Shown here: positions 7,952 to 16,152 of the stretch, in pieces
Position numbering within the stretch: position 1 is the first letter of the stretch
Layout: each line of letters begins with the position of its first letter
Assembly: GCF_001955695.1 (NCBI RefSeq)
Contig: NZ_CP019236.1
Location: 5,084,001-5,148,000, forward strand
DNA: 64,000 bases
Direction: 5' to 3'
Source: Rhodoferax koreense
GTDB lineage: Bacteria > Pseudomonadota > Gammaproteobacteria > Burkholderiales > Burkholderiaceae_C
Notes under the pieces: model-generated
What the model saw: only the letters and a program-made list of their open reading frames with translations
What the model was told of the DNA's origin: nothing
Databases searched by the model: none
Program-made: the position numbers and the translations under genes

Positions 7952-9292
7952 TCACACCTGCCCAGGCACCCCACGCTGCGGCAGATGCACCGGTTGGGCC
8001 AGCCCGACCTCTTCCAGTTCCCGCTCGGCCTGCGCATACCCATCGGCCAGCTCGCGCTGCAGCACCTCGCGGTCGCAGGCGTTCTCCCACATCGACACCA
8101 CGACGCAGGCCACGGCATTGCTGATGGTGCTGGTCAGCGCGCGGGCCTCCGACATGAAGCGATCGATGCCGACGATCAGCGCCACGCCGGCCACCGGCAG
8201 GTCAGGCATCACGGTCAGCGTGGCCACCAGGGCGACGAAGCCGCTGCCGGTGACGCCGGCCGCGCCCTTGGAGGTCAGCAGCATCACGCCGAGCATCGCG
8301 CCGATCTGGCCCCAGCTCAGGTGGATGTCGCAGGCCTGGGCGATGAACATCGAGGCCAGGGTCAGGTAGATGGCCGTGCCGTCGAGGTTGAACGAATAAC
8401 CGGTGGGCAGCACCAGGCCGACCACGCCCTTCTTGCAGCCCAGGCGTTCCAGCTTCTGCAGCAGGCGCGGCAGCACGGGTTCGCTCGACGAGGTGCCGAG
8501 CACCACCAGCAATTCCTCCTTGATGTAGCGCAAGAGCTTCCACAGGCTGAAGCCGTGCAGGCGCGCGAGGATGCCGAGCACCACGGCGACGAAGAAGATG
8601 CAGGCCACGTAGAAGGTGGTGATCAGCAGGCCAAGCGAGCCGATCGATTTGATGCCATAACGCCCCACGGTGAAGGCCATGGCGCCGAAGGCACCGATCG
8701 GCGCCAGACGCATGATTATGCCGAAGGCCGCGAACAGCATGTGCGAGAAGCCGTCGATGCCGTCGAGCACCGGCCTGGCGGCCGCGCCGATCTTCGTCAG
8801 GCCGAAGCCGCAGAGCACGGCCAGCAGCAGCACGGGCAGCACCTCGCCTTCGGCGAAGGCGCCGAAGAAGGCATTCGGGATGATGTGCATCACGAAGTCG
8901 GTGAAGCCGTCGAGGTGCACCTGGTTGGCGAAGCGTGTCGCCACCGAGGCGTCGAGGTGTTTCGGGTCGATGTGCATGCCGGCGCCGGGCTGCAGCAGGA
9001 ACACGGCGGCCAGCCCGGTGATCAGCGCCAGGATGGTCAGCGCGTAGAACAGGCCCATCGCCTTGAGCAGCGTCTTGCCGATTTCCTTGGAGTCGCCGAG
9101 CGAGGTGATGCCGCTGACAATGGTGCAGAACACCACCGGCGCGATCATCATCTTGACCAGTTTGACGAAGCCGTCGCCGAGCGGCTTCAGCGCCGCACCG
9201 AACTCGGGCCAGTAGTGGCCCACCGTGATGCCGAGGATCAGGCCGATCAGGACCTGCACGTAGAGGTGCTTGAATAGCTTTGGAACGTTCAC
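7952..9292 (-). CDS. dctA: C4-dicarboxylate/H+ symporter DctA
   Basis: 446 residues from GTG 9292, with AGGAGACA upstream. It is a DAACS-family symporter: KMMIAPVVFCTIVSGI, GLTKIG, the hairpin region GTSSSEPVLPRLL, PTGYSFNLDGTAIY, and LTSKGAAGVTGSGFVALVATL, all hallmark DctA motifs, with eight membrane segments plus two re-entrant loops. DctA imports succinate, fumarate, malate and related acids with protons. It is the last gene of the operon starting at 13716, 101 nt after the lyase gene. This suggests that it supplies the pathway's dicarboxylate or carries away fumarate-like products. The substrate could be C5 acids such as itaconate or mesaconate (inference). Confidence 0.92.
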   Translation of the reverse strand: MNVPKLFKHLYVQVLIGLILGITVGHYWPEFGAALKPLGDGFVKLVKMMIAPVVFCTIVSGITSLGDSKEIGKTLLKAMGLFYALTILALITGLAAVFLLQPGAGMHIDPKHLDASVATRFANQVHLDGFTDFVMHIIPNAFFGAFAEGEVLPVLLLAVLCGFGLTKIGAAARPVLDGIDGFSHMLFAAFGIIMRLAPIGAFGAMAFTVGRYGIKSIGSLGLLITTFYVACIFFVAVVLGILARLHGFSLWKLLRYIKEELLVVLGTSSSEPVLPRLLQKLERLGCKKGVVGLVLPTGYSFNLDGTAIYLTLASMFIAQACDIHLSWGQIGAMLGVMLLTSKGAAGVTGSGFVALVATLTVMPDLPVAGVALIVGIDRFMSEARALTSTISNAVACVVVSMWENACDREVLQRELADGYAQAERELEEVGLAQPVHLPQRGVPGQV

Positions 9293-9393
9293 GGTGTGTC
9301 TCCTGGGGCGAAGAAAAGAAGCCGGTCTTTGCCGGCCTGGTGCAGGCTTGCAGGTTCAGAAGCGAGGCGGCGGCGCGCCACCCGGAAAACGAC

Positions 9394-10740
9394 TCAGCGC
9401 CGTGCGGCGAGCACCCGGTCGACCATCACGCCGGCCTGGCCGAGGTGGTTCGCCGGTTCGCACATGGCTTCGAGCTGCGCGCGGCTCACATGCTTGGTGA
9501 TCTCCGGATGGGCGGCCAGGATCTCGATCAGTGGCCGGTTCTTCGCGATCGCCTCGCGGCACAGGTCGTACACCAGGTCGTGCGCATATTCGCGCCCGAT
9601 GTAGGGGCCGAGGCCCATCATCACGGCCTCGGACATGACCAGGCCATTCGTGATGTCGATGTTGGACCGCATGCGACCCGCGTCGACCTCCAGCCCCTGG
9701 AGCACGAACTTGGTCTGTTTCAGCGCGCCGGACATCAGGCAGAAGATCTCGGGCAGCGACACCCATTCGATCTCCCACGGGCCGGTCGAGCGTTCGTGGT
9801 CTGCCACCATCGCGTCCATCAGCGCGGCAGCGTGCTGGCGCGCCACCGAGATGTTGGCGTGAATATAGAGACAGGAGATCGGGTTGCGCTTTTGCGGCAT
9901 GGTCGACGACGATCCCCGGCCGGGCGCGTAGGGCTCGAACACCTCGGCCACCTCGGTCTGCATCATGAGCTTGACGTCCATCGCGATCTTGCCGAGCGAA
10001 CCGCCGACCAGGCCGAGGAAGGCGCCAACCTCCGCAATCGTGTCCCGCACGGTATGCCAAGAGATCAGCGGCTGGGCCAGGCCGAGCTCCTTCATCAGAC
10101 CGGCCTGGGTCTCCATCGCGCCCTTCTCGAGCGACGACAGGGTGCCCGACGCACCGCCGAACTCGCCCATCAGCACACGCGGCTTCAGCTGCTGCAGACG
10201 TTCGCGGTGGCGGTCGATGCCGGCCAGGATGCTGGCCATCTTGTAGCCGAAGGTGATCGGCGTGGCCTGCTGCAGGTTGGAACGGCCGATGACCGGGGTG
10301 TCGCGGTACTTCTGGGCCAACGATGCCAGTGCGTTGCCGATGTCATTCAGATCCTGCTCGACCAGTGCCAGGCCCTCGCGCATCTGCAGCACGGCGGCCG
10401 TGTCGGTGATGTCCTGGGTGGTCGCGCCCCAGTGACAATACTCGCCGAGCTTGTCGCGGCAGTTGGCGTTGATCTGGTTGACGACCGCGATGATCGGGTA
10501 GCCGATCTGTTCGGTCTTGGCCTTGAGCTTGACCCAGTCGATCTGCGACAGCTCGCAGTTCTTCACGATCTCGTCGGCCGCCTCCTGCGGAATGATGCCG
10601 AGTTGGCCCTGCACCTTGGCCAGCGCACGTTCAATGTCCAGGTATTTGGCGGTGCGGTTCTCGTCGGACCAGACGTCGCGCATGCGCGCGTCGCTGAACA
10701 TGTCGCCGAAGATGCGCGAATCGATGATGGTAGAGGCCAT
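9394..10740 (-). CDS. ASL/fumarase-superfamily lyase (PurB/PcaB-like)
   Basis: 448 residues. It belongs to the aspartase/fumarase/adenylosuccinate lyase superfamily: HWGATTQDITDTA (region 1) and the signature loop GRGSSSTMPQKRNPI with the catalytic Ser (region 3). Length and N-terminus (YLDIERALAKVQGQLGIIP) are closest to 3-carboxymuconate cycloisomerase and PurB-like lyases. Region 2 reads GRSNLQQATP, where relatives keep a His (GRTHLQDATP in fumarase, LQHA in PcaB), so the usual His is missing. It sits between the CitE-like lyase and dctA in a CoA-ester operon, so purine synthesis is unlikely. Elimination giving fumarate or a methylated fumarate (mesaconate), or its reverse, fits the context better (inference). 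Confidence 0.8.
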   Translation of the reverse strand: MASTIIDSRIFGDMFSDARMRDVWSDENRTAKYLDIERALAKVQGQLGIIPQEAADEIVKNCELSQIDWVKLKAKTEQIGYPIIAVVNQINANCRDKLGEYCHWGATTQDITDTAAVLQMREGLALVEQDLNDIGNALASLAQKYRDTPVIGRSNLQQATPITFGYKMASILAGIDRHRERLQQLKPRVLMGEFGGASGTLSSLEKGAMETQAGLMKELGLAQPLISWHTVRDTIAEVGAFLGLVGGSLGKIAMDVKLMMQTEVAEVFEPYAPGRGSSSTMPQKRNPISCLYIHANISVARQHAAALMDAMVADHERSTGPWEIEWVSLPEIFCLMSGALKQTKFVLQGLEVDAGRMRSNIDITNGLVMSEAVMMGLGPYIGREYAHDLVYDLCREAIAKNRPLIEILAAHPEITKHVSRAQLEAMCEPANHLGQAGVMVDRVLAARR

Positions 10741-10799
10741 GTTTGTCTCTCTTTCTCTGTGGTGAATTGTTGGAGGAGGAATGCGTTCGGTTGCCCGGT

Positions 10800-11630
10800 T
10801 CAGCGGCCGGCCGACAGCAAGGTTCGCCGGGCCAGGCGCACCACCGGCAGATCGACCATGCGGCCGTCGAGCCGGGCCGCGCCCGGCGTGGCGGCATCGG
10901 CGGCCAGCACGCGCCGTGCCCAGGTCAGCTCAGCCTCGCTGGGCTGCAGGGCGCGGTGGATCGGTGCCACCTGGCCCGGATGGATGCACAGCTTGGCGCC
11001 GAAACCGTTGCAACGCGCCAGCGACAGGTCGGCCAGCAGCCGGGTCTCGTCGTCGAACTGCGGCGTGACGCCAGCCACCGGCGCGGCCAGGCCGGCCAGG
11101 CGCGAGGCGATGGCGATGCGCGCGGCGGCATAACCGAGGCCGACCGCGTCATGGCGGATGTCCAGATCGAGGTCCAGCGCATAGTCCAGCGTGCCGAAGA
11201 CCAGGCGGGTCACGCCTGCAGCGCCGGCCACCTGCTCCACCTCGGCCACGCCGCGCGCGCTTTCTATCAGGGCCAGCACCTGCACGCCCGGCAAGGCCTG
11301 TAACACGGCCGCGACCTGCGCCGCCTGCTCGGCCTTGGGCAGCAGGATCTGTGTCACCCCGGTGCCGCTCAGCGCGGCTAGATCGTCGGCGAACCAGGCG
11401 GACGCGGCGTCGTTGATGCGCACCACGGCGCGCGCGCGGTCTTGTGGCGCGGCATCCCGCAGCCAGCCGGCGATGTGGCTGCGCGCAGCGGCCTTGTCTT
11501 CAGGTGCCACCGCATCCTCGAGGTCCAGCACCACGGCGTCGGCGCCGCTGGCCAGGGCCTTGCCGAAGCGCTCCGGGCGCATGCCCGGCACGAACAGGTA
11601 AGTGCGTGCCACAGGGAGGAGTTCACTCAT
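10800..11630 (-). CDS. CitE-like CoA-ester lyase, probable citramalyl-CoA lyase
   Basis: 276 residues, a TIM-barrel member of the HpcH/HpaI (CitE-like) family: RTYLFVPGMRPERFGKAL, AVVLDLEDAVAPEDK, LIESARGV, VFGTLDYALDLD, GFGAKLCIHPGQV. The acidic residues bind Mg2+ and the acyl-CoA substrate. Family members cleave citramalyl-, malyl- or beta-methylmalyl-CoA into acetyl- or propionyl-CoA plus a keto acid. Next to a class III CoA-transferase and an HTD2 hydratase, it matches the Ccl enzyme of the Pseudomonas itaconate pathway (citramalyl-CoA to acetyl-CoA and pyruvate). It starts 9 nt after the CoA-transferase stop. Malyl-CoA lyase remains possible. Confidence 0.82.
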   Translation of the reverse strand: MSELLPVARTYLFVPGMRPERFGKALASGADAVVLDLEDAVAPEDKAAARSHIAGWLRDAAPQDRARAVVRINDAASAWFADDLAALSGTGVTQILLPKAEQAAQVAAVLQALPGVQVLALIESARGVAEVEQVAGAAGVTRLVFGTLDYALDLDLDIRHDAVGLGYAAARIAIASRLAGLAAPVAGVTPQFDDETRLLADLSLARCNGFGAKLCIHPGQVAPIHRALQPSEAELTWARRVLAADAATPGAARLDGRMVDLPVVRLARRTLLSAGR

Positions 11631-11639
11631 GGCGGCGCC

Positions 11640-12839
11640 TCAGATGGCCTTGGCTTCGCGCAGCAGGGCGATCTCGGCGGCACCGTAGCCCAGCTCGGCC
11701 AGGATAGCGTCGGTGTGCTCGCCCAGGGCCGGCACCGGGTCCATGCGCGGGCCTTCGTTCCAGGTGCCGGGCGGCAGCATCGCCGGCAACATGCCCTGGG
11801 GCGAGCCCACCTCCGTCCAGCGTCCGCGTGCCTTGAGTTGCGGATGGGCCCAGACGTCGGCCATGGTGTTGACGCGGGCGTTGGCGATCTGCGCCAGTTC
11901 CAGCCGCGCCTCGACCTCGGCCACCGTCAGCGGACTGAAGGTGTCGACGATGATCTGGCGCAGCGCCACGCGTTCGGCCACGCGCTTGAAGTTGGCGGTG
12001 AAGCGCGGGTCGGTGGCCAGCGCGGGCTGCTGCAGCACCTTGTCGCAGAAGCTCACCCATTCGCGCTCGTTCTGCAGGCCGAGCATCACATTGGCGCCCT
12101 GCTCCGCGGGGCCCACCGGAAACGGCCCATACGGGTAGATGGTGGCGTGGCTGGCGCCGGTGCGCGGCGGCGGCGGTGCACCGTCGAAGGCGTAGTACAG
12201 CGGATAACTGGTCCATTCGGCCAGCGACTCCAGCATGGAGATGTCGATGCGCTGGCCACGGCCGGTCTGGCTGCGCTGCATCAGGGCCGCCAGGATGTTG
12301 CTGTAGGCATACATGCCGGCGGCGATGTCGGCGATCGAAGGGCCGGCCTTGCACGGCTCTTCGGCCGTGCCGGTCACCGAGACGAAGCCGGCCTCGCTCT
12401 GGATCAGCAGGTCGTAGGCCTTCTTGTCGCGGTAGGGGCCGGGCCTGGCCAGGTCGTCGCCGTAGCCCGAGATGTCGCAGACGATCAGGCCGGGCTTGAC
12501 CGCCGACAGCTTGTCGTAGCCCATGCCGAGCCGGGCGGCCGCGCCGGGTGCGAGGTTCTGGACCACCACGTCGGCCTTTTCCAGCACCAGGCGCTGCAGC
12601 AGCTTGGCGGCCTCCGGGTGCTTCACGTCGAGGGTGAGGCTTTCCTTGGAACGGTTGGTCCAGACGAAATGCGAAGCCAGGCCGCGCACGCGCTGGTCGT
12701 AGCCGCGGGCGAAGTCGCCCGAGCCCGGGCGTTCGATCTTGATGACGCGGGCGCCGAGGTCGGCGAGCTGGCGGGTGGCGAACGGCGCCGCGATGGCGTG
12801 TTCGAGGGTGACGACGGTGAGGCCTTTAAGGGGTTGCAT
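11640..12839 (-). CDS. CaiB/BaiF family (class III) CoA-transferase
   Basis: 399 residues, preceded by GGAGAACAC. Typical class III CoA-transferase: LKGLTVVTLEHAIAAPFATRQLADLGARVIKIE, NRSKESLTLDVK, ENL-like QNLAPGAAARLG, and KKAYDLLIQSEAG with the catalytic Asp of YDxxxQ. These enzymes move CoA between carboxylates through an aspartyl-CoA intermediate. With the hydratase and CitE-like lyase it fits the succinyl-CoA:itaconate CoA-transferase (Ict) role, giving itaconyl-CoA. Mesaconate and citramalate are alternative acceptors. Second gene of the operon, 16 nt after the hydratase. Confidence 0.85.
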   Translation of the reverse strand: MQPLKGLTVVTLEHAIAAPFATRQLADLGARVIKIERPGSGDFARGYDQRVRGLASHFVWTNRSKESLTLDVKHPEAAKLLQRLVLEKADVVVQNLAPGAAARLGMGYDKLSAVKPGLIVCDISGYGDDLARPGPYRDKKAYDLLIQSEAGFVSVTGTAEEPCKAGPSIADIAAGMYAYSNILAALMQRSQTGRGQRIDISMLESLAEWTSYPLYYAFDGAPPPPRTGASHATIYPYGPFPVGPAEQGANVMLGLQNEREWVSFCDKVLQQPALATDPRFTANFKRVAERVALRQIIVDTFSPLTVAEVEARLELAQIANARVNTMADVWAHPQLKARGRWTEVGSPQGMLPAMLPPGTWNEGPRMDPVPALGEHTDAILAELGYGAAEIALLREAKAI

Positions 12840-12855
12840 GTTCGTGTTCTCCGGA

Positions 12856-13716
12856 TCAGCGCAGCGTGGCTGTGGCGTCCATCGTCAGCCAGCCTTCATG
12901 GTCGGACGCCCACAGGCGCACGGTCTTGCCATCGGCATCGGGCTGGCCCTGCACATGGAAGGCATTCAGGTCGAAGGTCGGCCGCACGGCCTTGAAGCGG
13001 AAGCTGGCCACGTCGGCGCCGGGCACCTGGCGGCGCAGCAGGTCGAGCAGCAAGGTGGCGATCAGCGGGCCGTGCACGATCAGGCCGGGATAGCCCTCGA
13101 CCTGGGTGACGTACTGGCGGTCGTAGTGGATGCGGTGGCCGTTGAAGGTGAGCGCCGAGTAGCGGAACAGCAGCACGTCGTCGGGCACGATCCGCCGGCG
13201 CCAGGCAGCCTCGGCCGGCGCGGCCACGGGCGGCGGCGGCACGTCGGACGGATTCTGGGCCTCGCGGTAGACGATGTCGTGGAACTCGACCAGGGCCGGC
13301 TCGGCCGCGCCATTGCAGCGCAACTCATGCCGCACCTTGACGAACACCAGCTTGCCGGTACGGCCTTCCTTGGTCGTGACGTCATCGATGGTGGACGTAC
13401 GGGCGACGCGGTCTCCGACGCGGATCGGCGAGCGGAACTCGAACTGGCTGCCGGCCCACATGCGCCGTGGCAGCGGCACCGGCGGCAGGAATCCGCCGCG
13501 CTTCGCATGGCCGTCGGCGCCGATCTCGGACTGGCGGTGCATCGGCAGGAAATACAGCCAGTGCCAGAGCGGCGGCAACAGGGTGCCGGGCGCGGCGTCG
13601 ATGGCTGGGTGGTCCAGGGTGGCGGTCAGGGCGATCACCGGGGTCGGGTTCACGGCGTCGTGCAGCGTTTCGCTGCGGCCGATCCAGGATCGGAGGTCTT
13701 CGGTCACTTCAGTCAT
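12856..13716 (-). CDS. HTD2/MaoC-like hydratase (itaconyl-/mesaconyl-CoA hydratase type)
   Basis: 286 residues from ATG 13716, chosen for GGAGACAAGT just upstream; ATG 13728 is a four-codon alternative. Double hot-dog layout as in HTD2/mesaconyl-C4-CoA hydratase: an N-terminal half with PPLWHWLYFLPMHRQSEIG, GFLPPVPLPRRMWAGSQFEF and VGDRVARTSTI; a C-terminal half with DVLLFRYSALTFNGHRIHYD (hydratase Asp/His region) and PGLIVHGPLIATLLLDL. This N-terminal pattern is characteristic of Chloroflexus Meh and Pseudomonas Ich. It would hydrate itaconyl-CoA (or mesaconyl-C4-CoA) to citramalyl-CoA. It is the first gene of the five-gene operon, with operator copy 3 upstream. Confidence 0.83.
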   Translation of the reverse strand: MTEVTEDLRSWIGRSETLHDAVNPTPVIALTATLDHPAIDAAPGTLLPPLWHWLYFLPMHRQSEIGADGHAKRGGFLPPVPLPRRMWAGSQFEFRSPIRVGDRVARTSTIDDVTTKEGRTGKLVFVKVRHELRCNGAAEPALVEFHDIVYREAQNPSDVPPPPVAAPAEAAWRRRIVPDDVLLFRYSALTFNGHRIHYDRQYVTQVEGYPGLIVHGPLIATLLLDLLRRQVPGADVASFRFKAVRPTFDLNAFHVQGQPDADGKTVRLWASDHEGWLTMDATATLR

Positions 13717-13793
13717 ACTTGTCTCCATCACGTGCCGTGCCGACGGGGCATCTGGCTTGGAGAGGCAGTGTCGGCTCGCCGCAATGCAAAGTG

Positions 13794-13821
13794 AATTGCA
13801 ATATTCGGAAGGATTGATGCA
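13794..13821 (-). promoter_or_regulatory. Conserved 28-bp putative LysR operator, copy 3 of 3
   Basis: On the minus strand it reads TGCATCAAT, CCTTCCGAATAT, TGCAATT. Copies 2 and 3 differ at only 5 of 28 positions. It lies 77 nt upstream of the first gene of the CoA operon, in the same orientation as the other two copies relative to their genes. The ATTGCAAT at its edge (13795-13802) is itself palindromic. Confidence 0.65.
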
Positions 13822-13947
13822 ATCCACGCATGGTGCGATGGCAGACCGGCCCCGGCCGCGCCAAAAAATTTGCGTCGACGGGCCGGATCGGCCCGATCCT
13901 GCTGTATAGTTCGGCCTCCGCAGCAGTCGACGGCTGATGCGGAATCT

Positions 13948-14023
13948 GCGGGAGTAGCTCAGTTGGTAGAGCGCAACCTTGCCAAGGTTGAGGTCGAGAG
14001 TTCGAGACTCTTCTCCCGCTCCA
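13948..14023 (+). tRNA. tRNA-Gly (anticodon GCC)
   Basis: 76 nt with encoded CCA. Acceptor stem GCGGGAG/CTCCCGC, D arm AGCTC with loop AGTTGGTAGA, anticodon loop CTTGCCAAG giving GCC, T arm GAGAGTTCGAGACTCTTC. A TATAGT at 13905-13910, about 38 nt upstream, could be its -10 box. A strong terminator follows 8 nt later. Confidence 0.97.
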
Positions 14024-14031
14024 GATTGGTC

Positions 14032-14059
14032 AAAAAGGGAAGCTTCGGCTTCCCTTTTT
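14032..14059 (+). terminator. Rho-independent terminator after tRNA-Gly
   Basis: AAAAAGGGAAGC-TTCG-GCTTCCCTTTTT: a perfect 12-bp stem with a stable TTCG tetraloop, ending in five T. It can act in both directions. Its position right after the tRNA isolates it from the hupE pair. Confidence 0.92.
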
Positions 14060-14159
14060 GCATTGGCGCGGCAAATGCCGGAGCGGCTTGAATCCGGAAT
14101 CTGCCGCCTTGCGTACAGAGGGCAACCACGCCCCTCAACTTTCTGCAGAAAGTACGCCC

Positions 14160-14771
14160 ATGCCAACCTCCGACACGACCCACGGCAGAAACCTCCAGCG
14201 GCTTCTGATGATCGCCACCGCGCTGGTGATGCCCAGCCTGGCCCAGGCCCATTCCGAAGCGGGTGCGGTAGGCGGCTTCATCAGCGGCTTCGTCCATCCG
14301 ATCAGCGGCTGGGACCACATCGCCGCCATGGTGGCCGTCGGCATCTGGGGTGCTTTTCTCGGGGCGCCTGCCATGTGGGTGTTGCCCGTCATCTTCCCGA
14401 TGGTCATGGCCTTCGGCGGTGCGCTCGGGGTGCTCGGCGTACCCATGCCTTTCGTGGAAACCGGCATCGCGCTGTCGGGCATCGTGCTCGGCGGCATGAT
14501 CGTCTTCGCCGCCCGGCCGCCGCTGTGGGTGGCGGGGGTGCTGGTCGCCGTCTTCGCCATCTTTCACGGTTATGCCCATGGCGCCGAACTGCCGCATGCG
14601 GCGAATGCCGTCACCTACGCGGTGGGTTTCGTCATCGCCACCGGCCTGCTGCACCTGGGCGGTATCGCCATCGGCCTGTTGATCCGCTGGGAGTGGGGCC
14701 GCGTGGCCGTACGCGGTGCCGGCGGCGTGATCGCGGCCACCGGCTTCGCCTTCCTGCTCGGTTACCTGTGA
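14160..14771 (+). CDS. HupE/UreJ-family membrane protein (metal transport)
   Basis: 203 residues from ATG 14160. The N-terminus carries a signal-like helix ending ALVMPSLAQAHSEAG. It then has the family motif HPISGWDHIAAMVAVGIWGA and about six membrane helices, with a second His-containing helix (IFHGYAHGAELPHA). HupE/UreJ proteins are inner-membrane Ni2+/Co2+ facilitators associated with hydrogenase or urease. No urease or hydrogenase gene is in the window, so the metal is inferred from the family. The stop overlaps the GTG of the next gene, indicating coupled translation. Confidence 0.85.
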   Translation: MPTSDTTHGRNLQRLLMIATALVMPSLAQAHSEAGAVGGFISGFVHPISGWDHIAAMVAVGIWGAFLGAPAMWVLPVIFPMVMAFGGALGVLGVPMPFVETGIALSGIVLGGMIVFAARPPLWVAGVLVAVFAIFHGYAHGAELPHAANAVTYAVGFVIATGLLHLGGIAIGLLIRWEWGRVAVRGAGGVIAATGFAFLLGYL

Positions 14772-15376
14772 GCACACGGTCGCCGCTGCACCTTGCCATC
14801 GCGGCGGCGGTGCTCGCGCTGCGCCCCGGCCGTGCGGACGCCCACGGCGCGGTGGAAGGCATGAATTCGTTCTATGCCGGGCTATTCCATCCGTTCATCA
14901 ACCTGCCACAGCTGCTGGTGCTGCTCGGCCTGGGCATCTGGCTCGGACAGACGCCACCGTTGCGTTTGAAGGCGCCGCTGCTGGCCTTCTCGCTATGCAG
15001 TGCCGCAGCCCTGTTCGCCACCACGCGGCTCCCCGCCTTCATGACGCCACCCGCCATGCTGGTGGCGCTGTCATTGGCCTTCGGCTTGCTGATCGCCACT
15101 GCCGCCAGACCACACCGTTGGTTGAGCACCCTCATGGCCACGGCGGCCGCCCTGGCCGTGGGACTGGACTCGGGCGTGGATGGCCAACCCGCGCCCGGCG
15201 CACTGACGCTGATCCTGCTCGGTACCTGGATCGGCACCACCGTGGCGGTGGCCAACCTCGCCTACTACACCGCCATCTGCCCCGAACGGCGCTGGGTGCA
15301 GATCGGCATCCGCATCGCGGGCTCGTGGCTCACGGCGGCCAGCGTGCTGGTGCTGGCGTTTCACCTGAGGGCCTAG
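14768..15376 (+). CDS. Second HupE/UreJ-like membrane protein
   Basis: 202 residues from GTG 14768, which overlaps the upstream TGA (GTGA). N-terminal hydrophobic segment with ADAHGAVEGMNSFYAGLFHPFINLPQLLVLLGLGIWLGQ, then about five further helices. It resembles HupE/UreJ in topology and in the HPF-N-x-x-QLL segment, but lacks the complete HPxxGxDH metal motif. It may be an accessory half of a two-component carrier with the gene before it. The substrate is unknown. Confidence 0.65.
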   Translation: MSTRSPLHLAIAAAVLALRPGRADAHGAVEGMNSFYAGLFHPFINLPQLLVLLGLGIWLGQTPPLRLKAPLLAFSLCSAAALFATTRLPAFMTPPAMLVALSLAFGLLIATAARPHRWLSTLMATAAALAVGLDSGVDGQPAPGALTLILLGTWIGTTVAVANLAYYTAICPERRWVQIGIRIAGSWLTAASVLVLAFHLRA

Positions 15377-15389
15377 CAGCCCGGTCGCG

Positions 15390-16145
15390 TCACACCAGGC
15401 TGTCCCACAACAGCTTGCAGCCGGTGAGCAGCATGCCCAGGTACAGCAGCCGGTAGAACGTCTTCTGCGCGATGCGCCGCGCGATGTGCACGCCGATCCA
15501 CACTCCGACCGGCGCCAGCGGCAACAGCACCACCGAGGTGGCGAAGTTGCGCAGGTCCAGCAGCCCGAGCCAGGCGTAGGGTATCCATTTCGACAGGTTG
15601 ACGAAGAAGAAGAACGCCGCCATGGTGGCCGCGAAGTGGATCGGTGAGAGGCGCAGCGGGATCACATAGGCGTTCACCGGCGGGCCGCCCGCGTGGGCGA
15701 TGAAGCTGGTGAAGCCCGACATGGCCGTGCACAGCGCACCCACCCATTTGGGCGGCGGCGGACTGTCGGGCCGCGGGGGGAACACCAGGCGCTGCGCCAG
15801 GAACAGCAGCGTGAAGCCACCGACGATCCCGGCCACCATGCGCGGCTCGAGCACCTTGAACAACAGCGTGCCCACCACCGTGCCGGCCAGGCCCCACGGA
15901 ATGAGAAACTTCAGCAGCTTGTAGTCGAAGTCGCGCCGGAACGCGGCCAGCCCCAGCACGTCCATCACCAGCAGCACCGGCATCAGGATCGCCGCGGCCT
16001 GCGGCACCGTGACGGCCATCGCCATCAATGGCACGGCCAGAGAGCCGAAGCCCGCGCCGAAGCCGCTCTTGCTCATGCCGAGCAGCAGCACGGCGGGTAC
16101 GGCGACGACATAGAAATGCCAGTCGGTGATCAGGGGGAAGTTCAC
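15390..16145 (-). CDS. TauE/SafE family permease
   Basis: 251 residues from GTG 16145 (GTG AAC TTC). Two repeated four-helix bundles with the family signature GMSKSGFGAGFGSLAVPLMAM and, in the second half, SGFTSFIAHAGGPPVNAYVIP. TauE/SafE proteins are inner-membrane exporters of sulfite or sulfoacetate and related organosulfur anions. Family membership is clear but the substrate is not. It follows the RutE-like gene by 7 nt and may be cotranscribed with it. Confidence 0.85.
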   Translation of the reverse strand: MNFPLITDWHFYVVAVPAVLLLGMSKSGFGAGFGSLAVPLMAMAVTVPQAAAILMPVLLVMDVLGLAAFRRDFDYKLLKFLIPWGLAGTVVGTLLFKVLEPRMVAGIVGGFTLLFLAQRLVFPPRPDSPPPPKWVGALCTAMSGFTSFIAHAGGPPVNAYVIPLRLSPIHFAATMAAFFFFVNLSKWIPYAWLGLLDLRNFATSVVLLPLAPVGVWIGVHIARRIAQKTFYRLLYLGMLLTGCKLLWDSLV

Positions 16146-16152
16146 CCGCGCG

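Noticed and set aside
9394..10740. Adenylosuccinate lyase PurB for purine synthesis
   Set aside because: Operon context (CoA-transferase, CitE, hydratase, DctA) and the altered region-2 motif make a housekeeping PurB unlikely, although the superfamily is the same.
13979..15376. 465-codon frame running through tRNA-Gly and hupE into the second HupE-like gene
   Set aside because: It starts inside the tRNA and crosses hupE in the wrong frame. Only the part from GTG 14768 shows membrane-protein character.
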